Position numbers and translations under genes: made by a program. From assembly GCA_950022655.1 (NCBI GenBank), contig OX465584.1, positions 62,064,841 through 62,128,840 on the forward strand: a stretch of DNA of 64,000 nt. Reading direction: 5' to 3'. The notes beneath the pieces are model-generated. The model worked only from the letters and a program-made list of their open reading frames with translations. It made no database searches and had not been told where the DNA came from. This DNA comes from Alentia gelatinosa. Lineage: Eukaryota > Annelida > Polychaeta > Phyllodocida > Polynoidae. Positions 22,038 to 32,817 of this stretch are shown here, one piece after another (the first letter of the stretch is position 1; the number at the start of each line of letters is the position of its first letter).

Positions 22038-22343
22038 TTAGTATGGAGACTCTGTATTAGGTGGGTTATAAACTGCTAATTATTATATACGTGTTCAGTC
22101 TGAGCAGTGCCATACATGCCATTCAATAAAGATTTTTGTATGGCACTCCCGGAACTATTTCTGTCCAACATGACAGGAGAGATCGGCTGCCATTTTGTTT
22201 TTCTTCGATTAACTGAATTCAAAGTACTGAATCCCAGTAGAATTATGGGGTAAATTACTGAAAATAAATGAAATATTTATTTTTTCCAAATTGAAAACGG
22301 TTGAATAGGAATTACCCACCTAATACGGAGTCTCCACACTAAT
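22038..22343. mobile_element. MITE with TATGGAGACTCTGTATTAGG ends
   Basis: Inverted ends TATGGAGACTCTGTATTAGG and CCTAATACGGAGTCTCCACA, about 300 bases apart. No ORF. Same right flank as the 71 bp derivative about 385 bases upstream. Confidence 0.65.
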
Positions 22344-23352
22344 CCCATGTAGCCAACAGATCATGACTGACTGAGTAGATTCTGGCAAGCCGGAATCTAC
22401 TCAGTAGAATAAGTCTTTTTTCAGCCGTTGACCAGGCTAGAACACGACTGACGAGCAAGTTTTTCCCATGGTATGAAGCCGAACCAACACACTAGCACAT
22501 AGCTTAGGTTCCTTGATCCATTCGACGGCAGAATTTATAACAAGAATATGGCTTTTTTTCATATTACAGGCATAACTACAATCTCAGAAAAATATGCACA
22601 GTCCATGCGTGACATTTGTCAGACCCTTGAAAATGTTGTCCAAATATTTCGGCCAAAGGTGTGTAATAAATACTACATAATTTCTTGTAAGAAGGTGGCA
22701 GCCCTGCGACCTGCATAGTAGCAATACCCACATATTAAATAATCATTCATGATCATATCATTCTAACTATAGATTGGACTATACTATACCAATGACAATA
22801 TACTATAATCATTATACATTGAAATCACCGTTTTGAACAGCACCATTCTCAACATCACATTATTCAACATAATTATAATCACAGTACCCGTCATGCCACT
22901 CTTTGTATCAAAAGAAATAGAGATTATACTATACTATTCTAATCACAGTACACTCGAATCATCTTACATTGAAATCACCATGTTAATTATCACAGTTTTC
23001 ACCATCGTATTTTTCATCAAAAATCCAATCATGGTATCAATCAAAACACTGATTGTACTAAAATAATGTGCCATTCTACTATGCCATTTTAATCAAAATA
23101 CACTCTAATCATCCTACATTCAACCCACCCGCCATCCACCCCAGAAGCCACACAGTGGAATGATAAAAACACTCTAAGTATCTTAAATTAAAATCACCTG
23201 CCATCCACCCAAGAAGCCTCAGAGATCTCTATTGGGTATTGATAGTGGTTTTGCTGCCACTTTGATTCAAAGTGCCGCTCGCTATTGCGACCTCTTGCTT
23301 TGAATGTGACGTACCACAGGGGAGACTTCACTCAACATTTGAAACAGCTCCC

Positions 23353-25214
23353 AGGACTTGTACAGAACCAGGCATACACACTAGATGACTAAAATGTGCT
23401 GACTATGGATTGTCTAGCCAATAGTCGTCATGTTGTGCTCAACAATACAACATTGTCTACAATGGACATCAACCAAAAGATTTTCTGAAGTGTTTACACT
23501 TTTTATCTGCACCAATGTCTAGCAAGTGACAGCTGAGTGTCGTCAGGTGGTACAAAATTCAAGAATTGCTGCCTATAATTGGTGACTCATGGCCTTTGGT
23601 CAGGGGTGGTCATTGCCCCCCCCCCCTGGTGACGCACTTCACCACTCAGCGCACCCGTGCGCCACCTGTCGCTTTCTCTCTGCACCGCTCGTCAACCTCC
23701 GAAACCAGCGCACTCAGCTCTGCCTCATACTTCGCTCTGCACACGCACCGTACAGACGTACCCTTTTTTCTACCCACCCACCCTCACCACTTTCTCCTAC
23801 TCACTTCACTCGTAGGGCAATTATATTATTATTATTACTTTATTACACACTTATGTAATAACTCATAATAACTATACTTATTATGTCATATTCATTATAA
23901 TTGACATCAAACATATATATATGTTAATTATCTATTATCATTGTTATTATTAATATTCATGGTAATAATGTATTATCACTTATTCACATTAATAAGACCT
24001 TATAAAATTAAATAAAATTTTATTAGCCCACTCCGGCTTTCTCTTTGTTCATCCAGGGATATGGGGTAATGGTCCCGTGTAAATGCTAGGTAACATATAT
24101 GATTCCAAATAGAATAATTTTACGCAGTCCTGAGGAGACTTATATACAAGGAGATTAGACTTATGTAAACTGAATTGTTCATGCTCTTCAAAGTCCGAGT
24201 GAGGGACGTTTGTAAAAGATCTGCAGTCGTTACTACTGGTTTTAGGCCTTTTTGTGTGTAGACAATCAGCATTGATATTAATAATAAATATATTGGAGAA
24301 ATTCTAAAGACGCCCCTAACCAAGATGGCTGCCAGTGACCCGTATCTACTCCTCCCCTAAATTTAGAACTTATTCATCCTCTGTGCGGCTTTGGACCCAG
24401 TAGTAATTAATAAAAACTTCCTCCTGGAGGGAAGGTTGGCGTTGGGAGCAAGTGACACTGAATGAACCACCTTACTGGCACATCAGTCCAAATATTTTGT
24501 TGTATTCTTGTTTGTCCACACTAAACCTAAACTGTATGCGACATAAGTAGGCAGGTGATGTAGTTCTAGTACAATGCCCAAATCTAGTTTTATATGAAAT
24601 ATACCTGCTCTGAACTGAATTCATACAAAATCAATAAAAAAACATTACTTTTATTCTGTGTCATAGATACCTAGTGTAAAGTGGGATTCACACAATGGAA
24701 TTGGGGTGTCCTACAGTCTCAGGGTAACATGGCAGATTCATTTCACATGGGATGACTTAACAGGTACATAGTCCCACCCCTACACCCCTACACAGGGTAC
24801 ACAGGGTACACAGTCTCCGACACAGGGTACTTCCCCATGTGAATAGGTGTTTTTTCTGACCACTGAGACTTATAGATTGGGAAGAATGTGTGAAATACAT
24901 TTGTCTCACCAAAGTGCCCCTCTAAATTTTAAACCTATTAATAGTCAAAATCTCATGAGATTCTGTTCCTTGTTAGGAGTGATTGTCGCCGACAATTGCA
25001 AGGGGAAAAAGTTGTCTCAGCAAAATGGAACCCTGTCATTGACACGAGGAGATTGTGTTCCAGTACCGAATCTCAACAAGATTTGTCTCAGACAAACGCT
25101 CTGTGAGGTACGTGAATCCCACTGTGTGAATCTCACTTAAAGGTCTGTGTTGTATACATTCGTAGTAATTAGTTTTTAGAAAGGACCTGCCACTGAGTTT
25201 ATATATTATACCCT
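23353..25214. other. Paralogous intergenic region (matches parts of 49344-50690)
   Basis: Blocks around 23380-23570, 24075-24200 and 25140-25212 match 49370-49560, 49755-49870 and 50622-50690. Between them lie a C-run and AT-rich simple repeats (23620-24020). I see no gene; ORFs here are short and unsupported. Confidence 0.55.
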
Positions 25215-25722
25215 GGGCCTGTTTTTCAGCCAAGATAACCGATCTGTAAGACATCTCACAGCTGTCAGTGTACTATAGAGAAGACATCTTAGGGGATCGG
25301 CCAGTGATTGTCGCTCAATGACACCTAAACTGCAGCCAGGGCTGCTAGTCACGACAGTCTTAGGGTCATGTGTTTCAAAATGTCTTAGACCTAAGACATC
25401 TATAGACATGTCGTACCAAATGCGGAAATTCTCCTCGCGTAGGAATTAAGCAATCAAATTTTACCATGAGTAAGGGATACATATAACCTATAATCGTACT
25501 AAATATGAAAAAGCCCCGATCGACACTGGCTTTCCACTCCAAGTTACAAGCTACCCTGAAGCTGGTGCTGGTACAGTTCTATACCTGTCTTAGGTTAGGA
25601 CATTTTTCGCGGCAAATTTCTAAAGGATGGCGGCCATTTTCTATCCTCCAAACTGTCTTCCACTTGCAGAGACATCTTAGGTTATCGTTGGGCGATTATG
25701 TCTTGACTGAAAAACAGGGCCC
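25215..25722. mobile_element. MITE with GGGCCTGTTTTTCAG ends
   Basis: GGGCCTGTTTTTCAG and CTGAAAAACAGGGCCC are inverted. The paralogous locus at about 50690 lacks it and reads through CCTGGTCTC, giving a likely CCTGG duplication. The interior (ACATCTTAGG, TAAGACATCT) is shared with the larger element at 46809-47754. Confidence 0.7.
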
Positions 25723-26082
25723 TGGTCTCATTTGTTTGTAAAGCTTCAGTACAGGTGGTATGTTCTGAATACTACAATAGCCTTACTAACAGTGCAATAC
25801 AATATTTAAAATATTAAAAATATTTAACTACTAGTCTTCTGCGTTGGTTACCTCTCACCCACACATAGTGGTATGATATACTACCCTCTGTAGGTGTATA
25901 ATTCTTATACGCCCTGTGGAGGCCCTCTTTATTCAATTCGGCTGAGTAATAACTTAATATATCATACTCTAAATCTAATTCATAGCACCGGTAGGCAGAC
26001 TGACCTACTGCTGTTAGTTAGACTACTGGGTTAACCCACTAGTCTAAAATAATCTTTCCTATCACCTTCGCCCTATCTCACA

Positions 26083-29000
26083 ATGAATGTTAAACTAGAT
26101 AAAGGATTAAAAATAATGCATTATAATATTAGAAGTCTTTTTCCTAACCTAAATGAGTTTCACATGCTTTTTAGAGCTTTTGATATTGTAGGGATAACCG
26201 AAACATGGCTCGATGATCGATTTCTTGATAGCATGGTTGCTGTTCCTGATTTCAAATTATTTAGAGAAGACCGACTGAATAGGGTTGGAGGAGGTATTTG
26301 ATGCTACATATCTAATAAGTTGGCACCTTATGCTCGTAAACTTGTGAATATGTCGGGAATTTCTGACACACTGGAATATCTCTCTATCAGTATAACTAAA
26401 CCCGGTAACCGCAATATGACTATCATTACTGCACATAGGTTACCCCATGCTAATATGAATGTAGTCATTAGACAACTAAAAGAGATCTTAGGTGATGATT
26501 CCATTAAGGATTCAGAGAAATGGCTGATAGGTGATTTTAATTGTGATTTCTCGTTAAGAGGTAACAACGATGCTTATATCTTAATGGAAATGGCCAAGGA
26601 ATATAACCTAAAACAGCTGATAGATAAGATAACCAGACCCAATGACAATAACCATAGTGGAGGTACCGTTATTGATCTTATTTTTACAGATTGTGTATTT
26701 GTATCTAGTTCTGGGGTTTTAGGAAACATGATTAGTGACCATCTGCCAACCTTCGCGATACGAAAGAAAGTTAAAGAAAAAAATCCACACCAAAGAGTTA
26801 GATTTAAAGGTCGATCCTACAGAAATTACGATCGGGAGGAATTTGAGTCGTTCCTTTCCGACCAGAATTGGGTCGAGTTCTGGTGCACAAACGATGTGGA
26901 TCTATTGTGGAGCATTGTATTGGGGTATATTCATAAATATTTAGATGACCGTTGTCCTATAATAACTTATAGAAGTGTGAAGAAAAGAGATGAGTGGGTA
27001 TCCGATGAAATTTACTCAATGATTGAGGATAGGACTCGTCTGATTCAAGAATATAAGCGGAGACCAACCAAAATGTTATTATCTAGAGCTAAAGAATTAA
27101 GTAAAAAAATCCGATATGGACTAAAAGAGGCAAAGAACAGTTACTGCATAGAGCAAATGGAAAATGTAAAAAACCATCCAAAGGATTTTTGGAGATATAT
27201 TAGATCTCTCTGGGGTAATAATGGGGGTGATGCAGCATGTTCCTTAGTTGATCAAAATAGTGACCAAAGAGTGCCACATGAAAAAACACCGGATCATATT
27301 AATGACTATTTTTGTAACATAGGTCAAACACTATTCGAAGAAAGAGACTCCACCGATTATTATGATTTATTAACATTTCTTAAGGGTATCCCAAAAAGAT
27401 CATATAATATCCTATCTGAAATAACTCCTGATGTTATTGTTAAACTAGCTAAGGGTGTCTCTAAATCGAAAAGCTCAGGCATCGATGACATATCTGGTAG
27501 GGTTATCAAGGACGTCTTGCTGATTTTAGCTTCTGAGTTTGCTCATTTGTTTAATAGCTCTATATCTACCGGTAAAGTACCCAAGTTATGGAAGCAAGGT
27601 ACAGTTATCCCCATCCCTAAAGGTGGCAACTTAAACGATATTGCAAATTGGAGGCCTATTACTTTAACTCCGGTTCCATCTAAATTATTAGAAAAATGTA
27701 TTTGTGAAGTTCTAGAATCATATATCGAAGAAAATAATTTACTTAACCCCTGTCAGTACGGTTTTCGGCGAGGACTTGGTACTACAGATGCTATCCTCAG
27801 GTACACTAACGATTTATATTTAGCAAGGAACCGTAGTTAGGGGGTGCGTCCACCAACCACGACAAGGCTACGACAAGTGCCGACATGAAAGTTCCAATCG
27901 CAGCCTTGTCGCAGCCTTGTCGTGAGAAGAGCATTGTCGGGACAGCGGTATCGGGGCGCGTCGTAGACGTTACCGGTTTCCGTAAAAAAGGCGCCCATGG
28001 TTCCGACACACTACGACAATGATATAGAGGAAACCACAACACTCCACGACAAAGGTCCAGCCGTAGCAAAAATCAAACATGTTCGATATTGTCGTGGCTT
28101 TGTCGGAGGGCCTCCGACAGGCCCCCGACAAGCTTCGTGTCAGAGCCTGTCGGGGCCTTGTCGTAGCCTCTTGTCGGGAACTATGTTCCACCAACCACGA
28201 CAAGGCTACGACAGGCCTTCCAATCGTAGAGCTGTCGTGGACCTTGTCGGAAAGCCATTGTCGCAGCCTTGTCGTGGTTGGTGGACGCACCCCCTAACTA
28301 TAGTGCTTCCATTTATGTGGACTTGCAGAAAGCGTTTGACGCTGTTCCTCACAAATTACTTTTAGCAAAATTGTACCATTTAATACAACTCCCAACAGAT
28401 GTTGTGAACTGGTTAAAATCATACCTCGTACAACGAGAACAACGAGTAAAGGTTAATGGTTTGGTATCGTCTCCATGCAAAAACAGCTATGGGGTTCCGC
28501 AGGGTTCTGTTGTAGGCCCTTTTTTATTCAACTTATTCGTTAATGACATGTGTTCTGATGTAAATGAGTCATCTTTCTGACAATATGCCGACGACCTCGT
28601 CCTGTATGCAAGTGGGTCCAATTATCTTAATATATGGACGGCGTTACAATCCTCATTGGCTAAGGTTAATAGATGGTGTCAAACTAATGGAATGACCATT
28701 AACTTTAAAAAAACTAAGATGGTATGGTATGCTTCACCATGTAAACTCAGGTTTGTTGAGTGTCCAGCTATTAGATGTGGTTATGAGTATATTGTTGATG
28801 CTGTAAAGTATAAATATCTGGGAGTCACTATCAATTCTAAATTGGATTTTCATGACTATATTAGAGATATTAATAAAAATGCTAATTACCGGTTATTTCA
28901 ATTGAGTAAGATTAGGAACTGTATTTCAAGAAGTACGGCAAAGCTAATTTATATCTCAATTATACGTCTGACTCTGGAATATTTTGCATTCATGATCGAT

Positions 29001-29400
29001 GGATGTACCAAAAAATATGTTGACTCCCTTCAGATCACCCAGAATAGATCGCTGCGAATAATAAGAAAAAATTGAAACAGACGACAGAGTATAATAGAAA
29101 TGCACCAATCGGTAGGGATAGACTACCTAGCAAGTAGAAGATGCATGCAGCTCCTTAACATAATGTACAAATGGTCTCAGGATGTTAATAACCTTGACCT
29201 ATCTGTGAGAAGGGCCAGAAGCGACACCAAAGTTAAGTTTTAAAAAGAGAGAATTAGTTGTTGTCATTACCAGCGTAGCCCGATTTTCAGTGGTCAAGAA
29301 CTGTGGGATAAGCTGACTCAGACAATACAGCATAGTGAATCGTATTGTGTGTTTAAAAAAGAGATAAAAATGATGTATTCAAAATTTGATTGGCGATAGA
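26083..29400 (+). pseudogene. LINE endonuclease-reverse transcriptase (CR1/L2-like), broken
   Basis: First ATG at 26083. APE endonuclease motifs: NIRSL, ITETWL, then IGDFNCDF and ISDHLPTFAI. RT motifs: NWRPITLTPVPSKL, QYGFRRGLGTTDA, YVDLQKAFDAVPH, GVPQGSVVGPFLF, YADDLVLYAS, and KYLGVTINSKLDFH after the palm. The frame continues to about 29400 with MQLLNIMYKW and FKKEIKMMYSKFDW as the C-terminal end. Damage: in-frame TGA at 26299-26301 in the endonuclease, TGA at 28578-28580 just before the YADD block, TGA about 29073 and TAA about 29240, plus a MITE at 27837-28300 in the RT. Catalytic residues are otherwise present, so decay is recent. Confidence 0.85.
27837..28300. mobile_element. MITE with GGGGGTGCGTCCACCAACCA ends inside the LINE
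   Basis: Long inverted ends: GGGGGTGCGTCCACCAACCA continuing CGACAAGGCT, mirrored at 28255-28297. The interior is itself made of repeated CGACAAGGC and TTGTCG phrases. TAG flanks it on each side (27834-27836 and 28301-28303). The LINE reading frame is continuous across the site when the MITE and one TAG are ignored, so the insertion interrupted a then-open frame. Confidence 0.8.
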
Positions 29401-29493
29401 GTATATATATAATGCATATCATATCATTATTACCAATTACTCCTGTAAAATCATTCAACTCTCCTAAACCATTTGTATCATGTGATCTCCTGT

Positions 29494-29861
29494 AGAGAAT
29501 ATCTACAATTGCTTGTAAGAAAGCAAATGCAACTGATTAATTTATGCTCATGAGTTTTCTACTTGAATGTAAATAATTGTGTTGATTTTATGCTTTCTTT
29601 ATGTTCCACATTGTAGATGGAAATCGCAAACAAAGTATTTAACAGTGTCTCAGCTTTAAATAAAACCTTTTTTTAATGTGATATGATCTCAAAGATATAA
29701 TTCTCACCGTGAGGTACACGATCCCAGTGTCTAAACTGTCTGGTATGCCTAGCCTCTCAATGTGTAAAGGGATGATTTATAATTGTTTTATCAGTTTTAT
29801 TCTAATTGTAACAAAGGAGAGCAACTGCATTTGTATTCTGCCGGGAGGTCTGCAATCATTT
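29494..29861. repeat. Non-coding block paralogous to 50775-51150
   Basis: TCCTACTTGAATGTAA-like and TGATTTATAATTGTTTTATC phrases match the other locus closely. The match stops at TTTTAA, where the Penelope-like element begins here. Confidence 0.75.
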
Positions 29862-30369
29862 TAATAAATGTCGACGTGATCGCTTCAGCGACTGCTGGTA
29901 TGTGACTAGACTCTCTTCCCTGTCAGGTTCAGACTGAGGAAAAAATGTTAATGTCTGTTGTCAACCCTTTCCTTATTGGTTGTGTGGAGTCACATGGGTC
30001 CAATCCTGCATTCTTATTGGTCAAGACCGAGACAAAGAGAGGCGGGAAAGCTTCTGATCCAATCAGAAGGTGCCTCTTTTCTGTCTGGTGGCCATTCTGG
30101 TGGTTCTGTTGTTTTCCACTAGATGGCATGACAGTGATTTTCTGTCACTTTTGTATAGCAGGTGCAAGTTTTGTCCTATAAAGTGTGTAATTCTACTGAC
30201 TTTACCATACCAGCAGTTTCGATTATCGTTAATCTCATTCAGGCTATGATTGGCTGATCAATGTCGTCTTTGTTGGCCGTTTTGTTCGGTTACAGAGGTG
30301 GTGGTTGGGACCACACCATACATGGTGTGTTTCTTTGACATTAGTGTAGTCTAGTCACATCATTTGTCA
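29862..30369 (-). repeat. Pseudo-LTR of Penelope-like element 1 (downstream copy)
   Basis: 508 bp, nearly identical to 34801-35353. Both begin TAATAAATGTCGACGTGATC and end CACATCATTTGTCA. The other copy has an extra roughly 50 bases (around 35028-35080). Penelope-like elements commonly carry such direct terminal repeats. Confidence 0.8.
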
Positions 30370-30479
30370 CTGGTGGATGATCGGTGGGTGTGTGTTAGAC
30401 TGTGGAAAAAATGAATCCCTGACCTTCAGATCTGAGCTCGCTTCCTCTTGGAGGTGTGGAGCTGTTCACTGGAGGTGGA

Positions 30480-31200
30480 AAAAATTTTTGACGTGGCGTT
30501 TTGTTACCTTTCATCCGTACCTACTATCCATTGTGTTGAGACGCAATGGTGCCTGGGATTTGAGTCGGTGGATTTTGTTGTACTCCACCTTCAGTCTCAG
30601 GTCTTTGGCCTTTTTGCTGTTGGGGTGTCGGTGTATGAAGTCCAATATTCTGAACTCCACATCGTCTGTCCCATGGTGGTCCAGGCGGTTGAAATGTTTG
30701 GGGACGTCACTTATGTTGCATTTTTGATCGTCCTCAGGTGTTCCCTTATGCGGTGTTTTATGTTCCGCTTTGTTTGGCCCACATATTGGGCTTTACAGGT
30801 CTTGCATGTTATACAGTAAACCAGATTGGAACTGTTGCATGTGACATTGTGTTTCGTGGTCACTTTCTTGCCAGTCACTTTGCTTGTGGTGTCGTCGGTC
30901 TTGATGATTCCACAATATATGCAATTTTTCTTGTTGCATGCATTGCGATTGGTATTGGTTTTCACTCGTGGATCTTGCCCCCCTTCCTTGAAGCAAGTGC
31001 GGGCTCTTACCAGAAAATCCTCCAGATTTTTTGGTCATTTGTATCCCTTCACCAGTTTGCTCTCGAAGATGTCTTTGGTGGTGGTCGATTTCCCAAGGAT
31101 TTCCCAATTTTTTCTCCACTATTTTTTGGTAGTGAGTTTCCATTGGTTGTGTAGGTACTGATCAGAAACGTTTGTTTCTGGTTGTCATTTTCTTCCTTTC
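30480..31200 (-). pseudogene. GIY-YIG endonuclease of Penelope-like element 1, frameshifted
   Basis: The clear part is the 84-residue frame 30965-30711: CNKKNCIYCGII (Cys-rich linker), then NVTCNSSNLVYCITC and KAQYVGQTKRNIKHRIREHL, the GIY-YIG-type core as diverged in Penelope elements (YC...YVGQT, R..EH). The segment before (LGNPWEIDHHQ, frame-shifted) and after (DHHGTDDVE-like, in other frames to about 30480) aligns with the equivalent ORF at 44151-44777. The enzyme would nick target DNA for priming. At least three frame changes make this copy non-functional. Confidence 0.75.
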
Positions 31201-31233
31201 CTTTTTTCTCTTTGTGTAAGAGGTTGCTCCGGG

Positions 31234-32620
31234 TTATATTTCCGAGATTCTTGTTGCAGGTGGGTGAGCTGAGTCATACCGTAGGTATGTATTGCGGTCT
31301 GTGGGTTTCATATACAGGTCGCTTTCGAGTGTGCCGGTTCTCGTTATTCGGATTTTAGTGTCCAGGAAGGCTATGCTTTCTTTCGAGTGTTCCATTGTGA
31401 ATTTTATGGTCTCGTGGTAGCTGTTGAGCCAGCTCAACCATTTCTTCAATTGATTTTCCCCATGGCTCCAAATGAAGAAAATGTCGTCAATGTATCTCAG
31501 CCAGATCTTGGGTTTGAGATGGTAGTCCTGTAGGAGTTTCTCTTCTAGGTTTTCCATGAAGAGGTTGGCATATGATGGGGCCAATCTGGTTCCCATCGCT
31601 GTACCTCCTATCTGTAGATAGTCCTCTCCATTGAACTGTATGTTGTTCTTGGTTAGGACCATATCTAGGAGTTTTACTATGCTCTCATTCTTCGGCATCT
31701 GACCGTCTGGTCGTGTCTGTTTTAGTTTTTCTCGGATTACATTTGACCCCTCTTTGTTGGGTATGTACGTATATAGGACACTTACATCTAGAGACCCTAT
31801 GATGTCCGATTTTTCTACCTTTCCTATCTCATCGATGAGCTGTAGGAAATTGTTCGTGTCCTTGATGTATGATTTGATCTTTGGGACCTCTTGTTTCAGA
31901 AAAGTACCCACAAATGTGGAGATTTTTTCTGTTGGACATCCGTTGGCTGATACTACTGGGCGTCCTGGCGGGGGAATGATTCCCTTGTGAATTTTGGGGA
32001 GGAAATATACCTGTGGTGTTCTGGGGTTCCTGGTCAGTAAGGCTTTCCCCATTTTTTCGGTTATTTCTTCGTTGTTAATCATTTCCTCAATAAAGGTATC
32101 GATCTCCTGATTGTGGGGATTTGTGAGGTCTTTGGGCATTTTTCGGTAGGTTTTCTCATCGCCTAACTGTTTCATGGTCTCTCTCACATAGTCCCTCGTG
32201 TCTTGTACCACTAAGGCACCTCCCTTGTCGGCTGGTTTGATGGTGATTTCGTTATTTCGTGACAGATTCTTTAGGACCTCGCGCTCTTTTTTAGAGATGT
32301 TGTGTTTTATCCTAGTTTTATTGAGGTTTCTCTTTGACAGCTCTGTCTCATTTACTGCTATGAACCCTTCCAAGTTGGTTGAACCTTGTGGTGCAGACCA
32401 TCCTGATTTGTCCCTCAGGTTTTTTATGACTCATGCCAGGTTTATCGATAAACTGTCTGAGTCTGAGTTTTCTATGGAATCTGTCCAATTCCGATTTCAC
32501 TTCCCCTTCTTCCACCCGAACGTTAGTCGGGCAAAACTTTAGGCCTTTATTTAGGAGTGACATTTCATGTTCATTAAGGTTTTTACTAGATAGATTAATT
32601 ACCGTCCCGGGTTGGTTCAA
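31234..32620 (-). pseudogene. Penelope-type reverse transcriptase
   Basis: N-terminal 90 residues (32620-32348: VINLSSKNLNEHEMSLLNKG, typical start of Penelope RT) are in a different frame from the main 379-residue part (32373-31234). The latter has ITIKPADKGGALVVQD, PQVYFLPKIHK, GRPVVSANGCPTEKISTFV, GSLDVSVLYTYIPN, GTAMGTRLAPSYANLFM and the catalytic YIDDIFFIW, then AFLDTKI and YMKPTDRNTYLRY. These are diagnostic of Penelope-like elements and related to telomerase-type RTs. The frame ends at HPPATRISEI, and homology with the second element continues out of frame into the endonuclease. Catalytic Asp residues are kept; the frameshifts kill it. Confidence 0.85.
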
Positions 32621-32817
32621 TATTTCATCTGTTCTAGAGTTTTTCCCTTTAGATTCACTTTCAGAGGTTTCTATGGTAGTTTTACTTGAAAATTTACCAT
32701 CAGATCGGTTTGTAATATTACATGAAGAATCAACAGAACACGGTGAGTAACAGACTTTCTCTTTATTACAAGCTTTGTAACAAGATGTAGATCGTGTTGT
32801 AATAGGTTGCTCGAAGT

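Larger units (their letters stand above)
21480..23200. repeat. Degenerate AT-rich repeat array
   Basis: Phrases such as ACTATACTATTCTAATCACA and CATTGAAATCACC recur many times at uneven spacing (e.g. 21699, 21770, 22783, 22930, 22970). No clean period is visible. Two hairpin units interrupt it. Confidence 0.6.
20791..23352. mobile_element. GGAGCTGTTTCAAAA element enlarged by a 2.3 kb insertion
   Basis: GGGAGCTGTTTCAAAAGTC (20791) and TTTGAAACAGCTCCC (ending 23352) bound a region whose outer parts (20791-20883 and 23228-23352) match the 232 bp element at 49113-49344. Everything between is absent from that copy. The insert contains a TATACGCC-type end (20895-21060), the AT-rich array below and two small palindromic units. 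No gene is recognisable in it; the 77-residue frame at 22833 is repeat-derived. Confidence 0.65.
25806..29493 (+). mobile_element. Single-ORF LINE insertion with visible empty site
   Basis: The paralogue near 50775 reads CAATAT directly into AGAGAATATC. Here CAATAT ends at 25805 and AGAGAATATC starts at 29494, so 3688 bases are inserted without a clear target duplication. The insert holds a leader (25806-26082), an endonuclease-RT ORF with stops, and a 3' part to 29493 lacking a poly(A) tail. No ORF1 is present, either absent from the element or lost by 5' truncation. A 0.46 kb MITE lies inside. Confidence 0.8.

Noticed and set aside
22833..23066. 77-residue hydrophobic protein
   Set aside because: Lies wholly in the degenerate AT-rich repeat array, whose composition gives hydrophobic frames.
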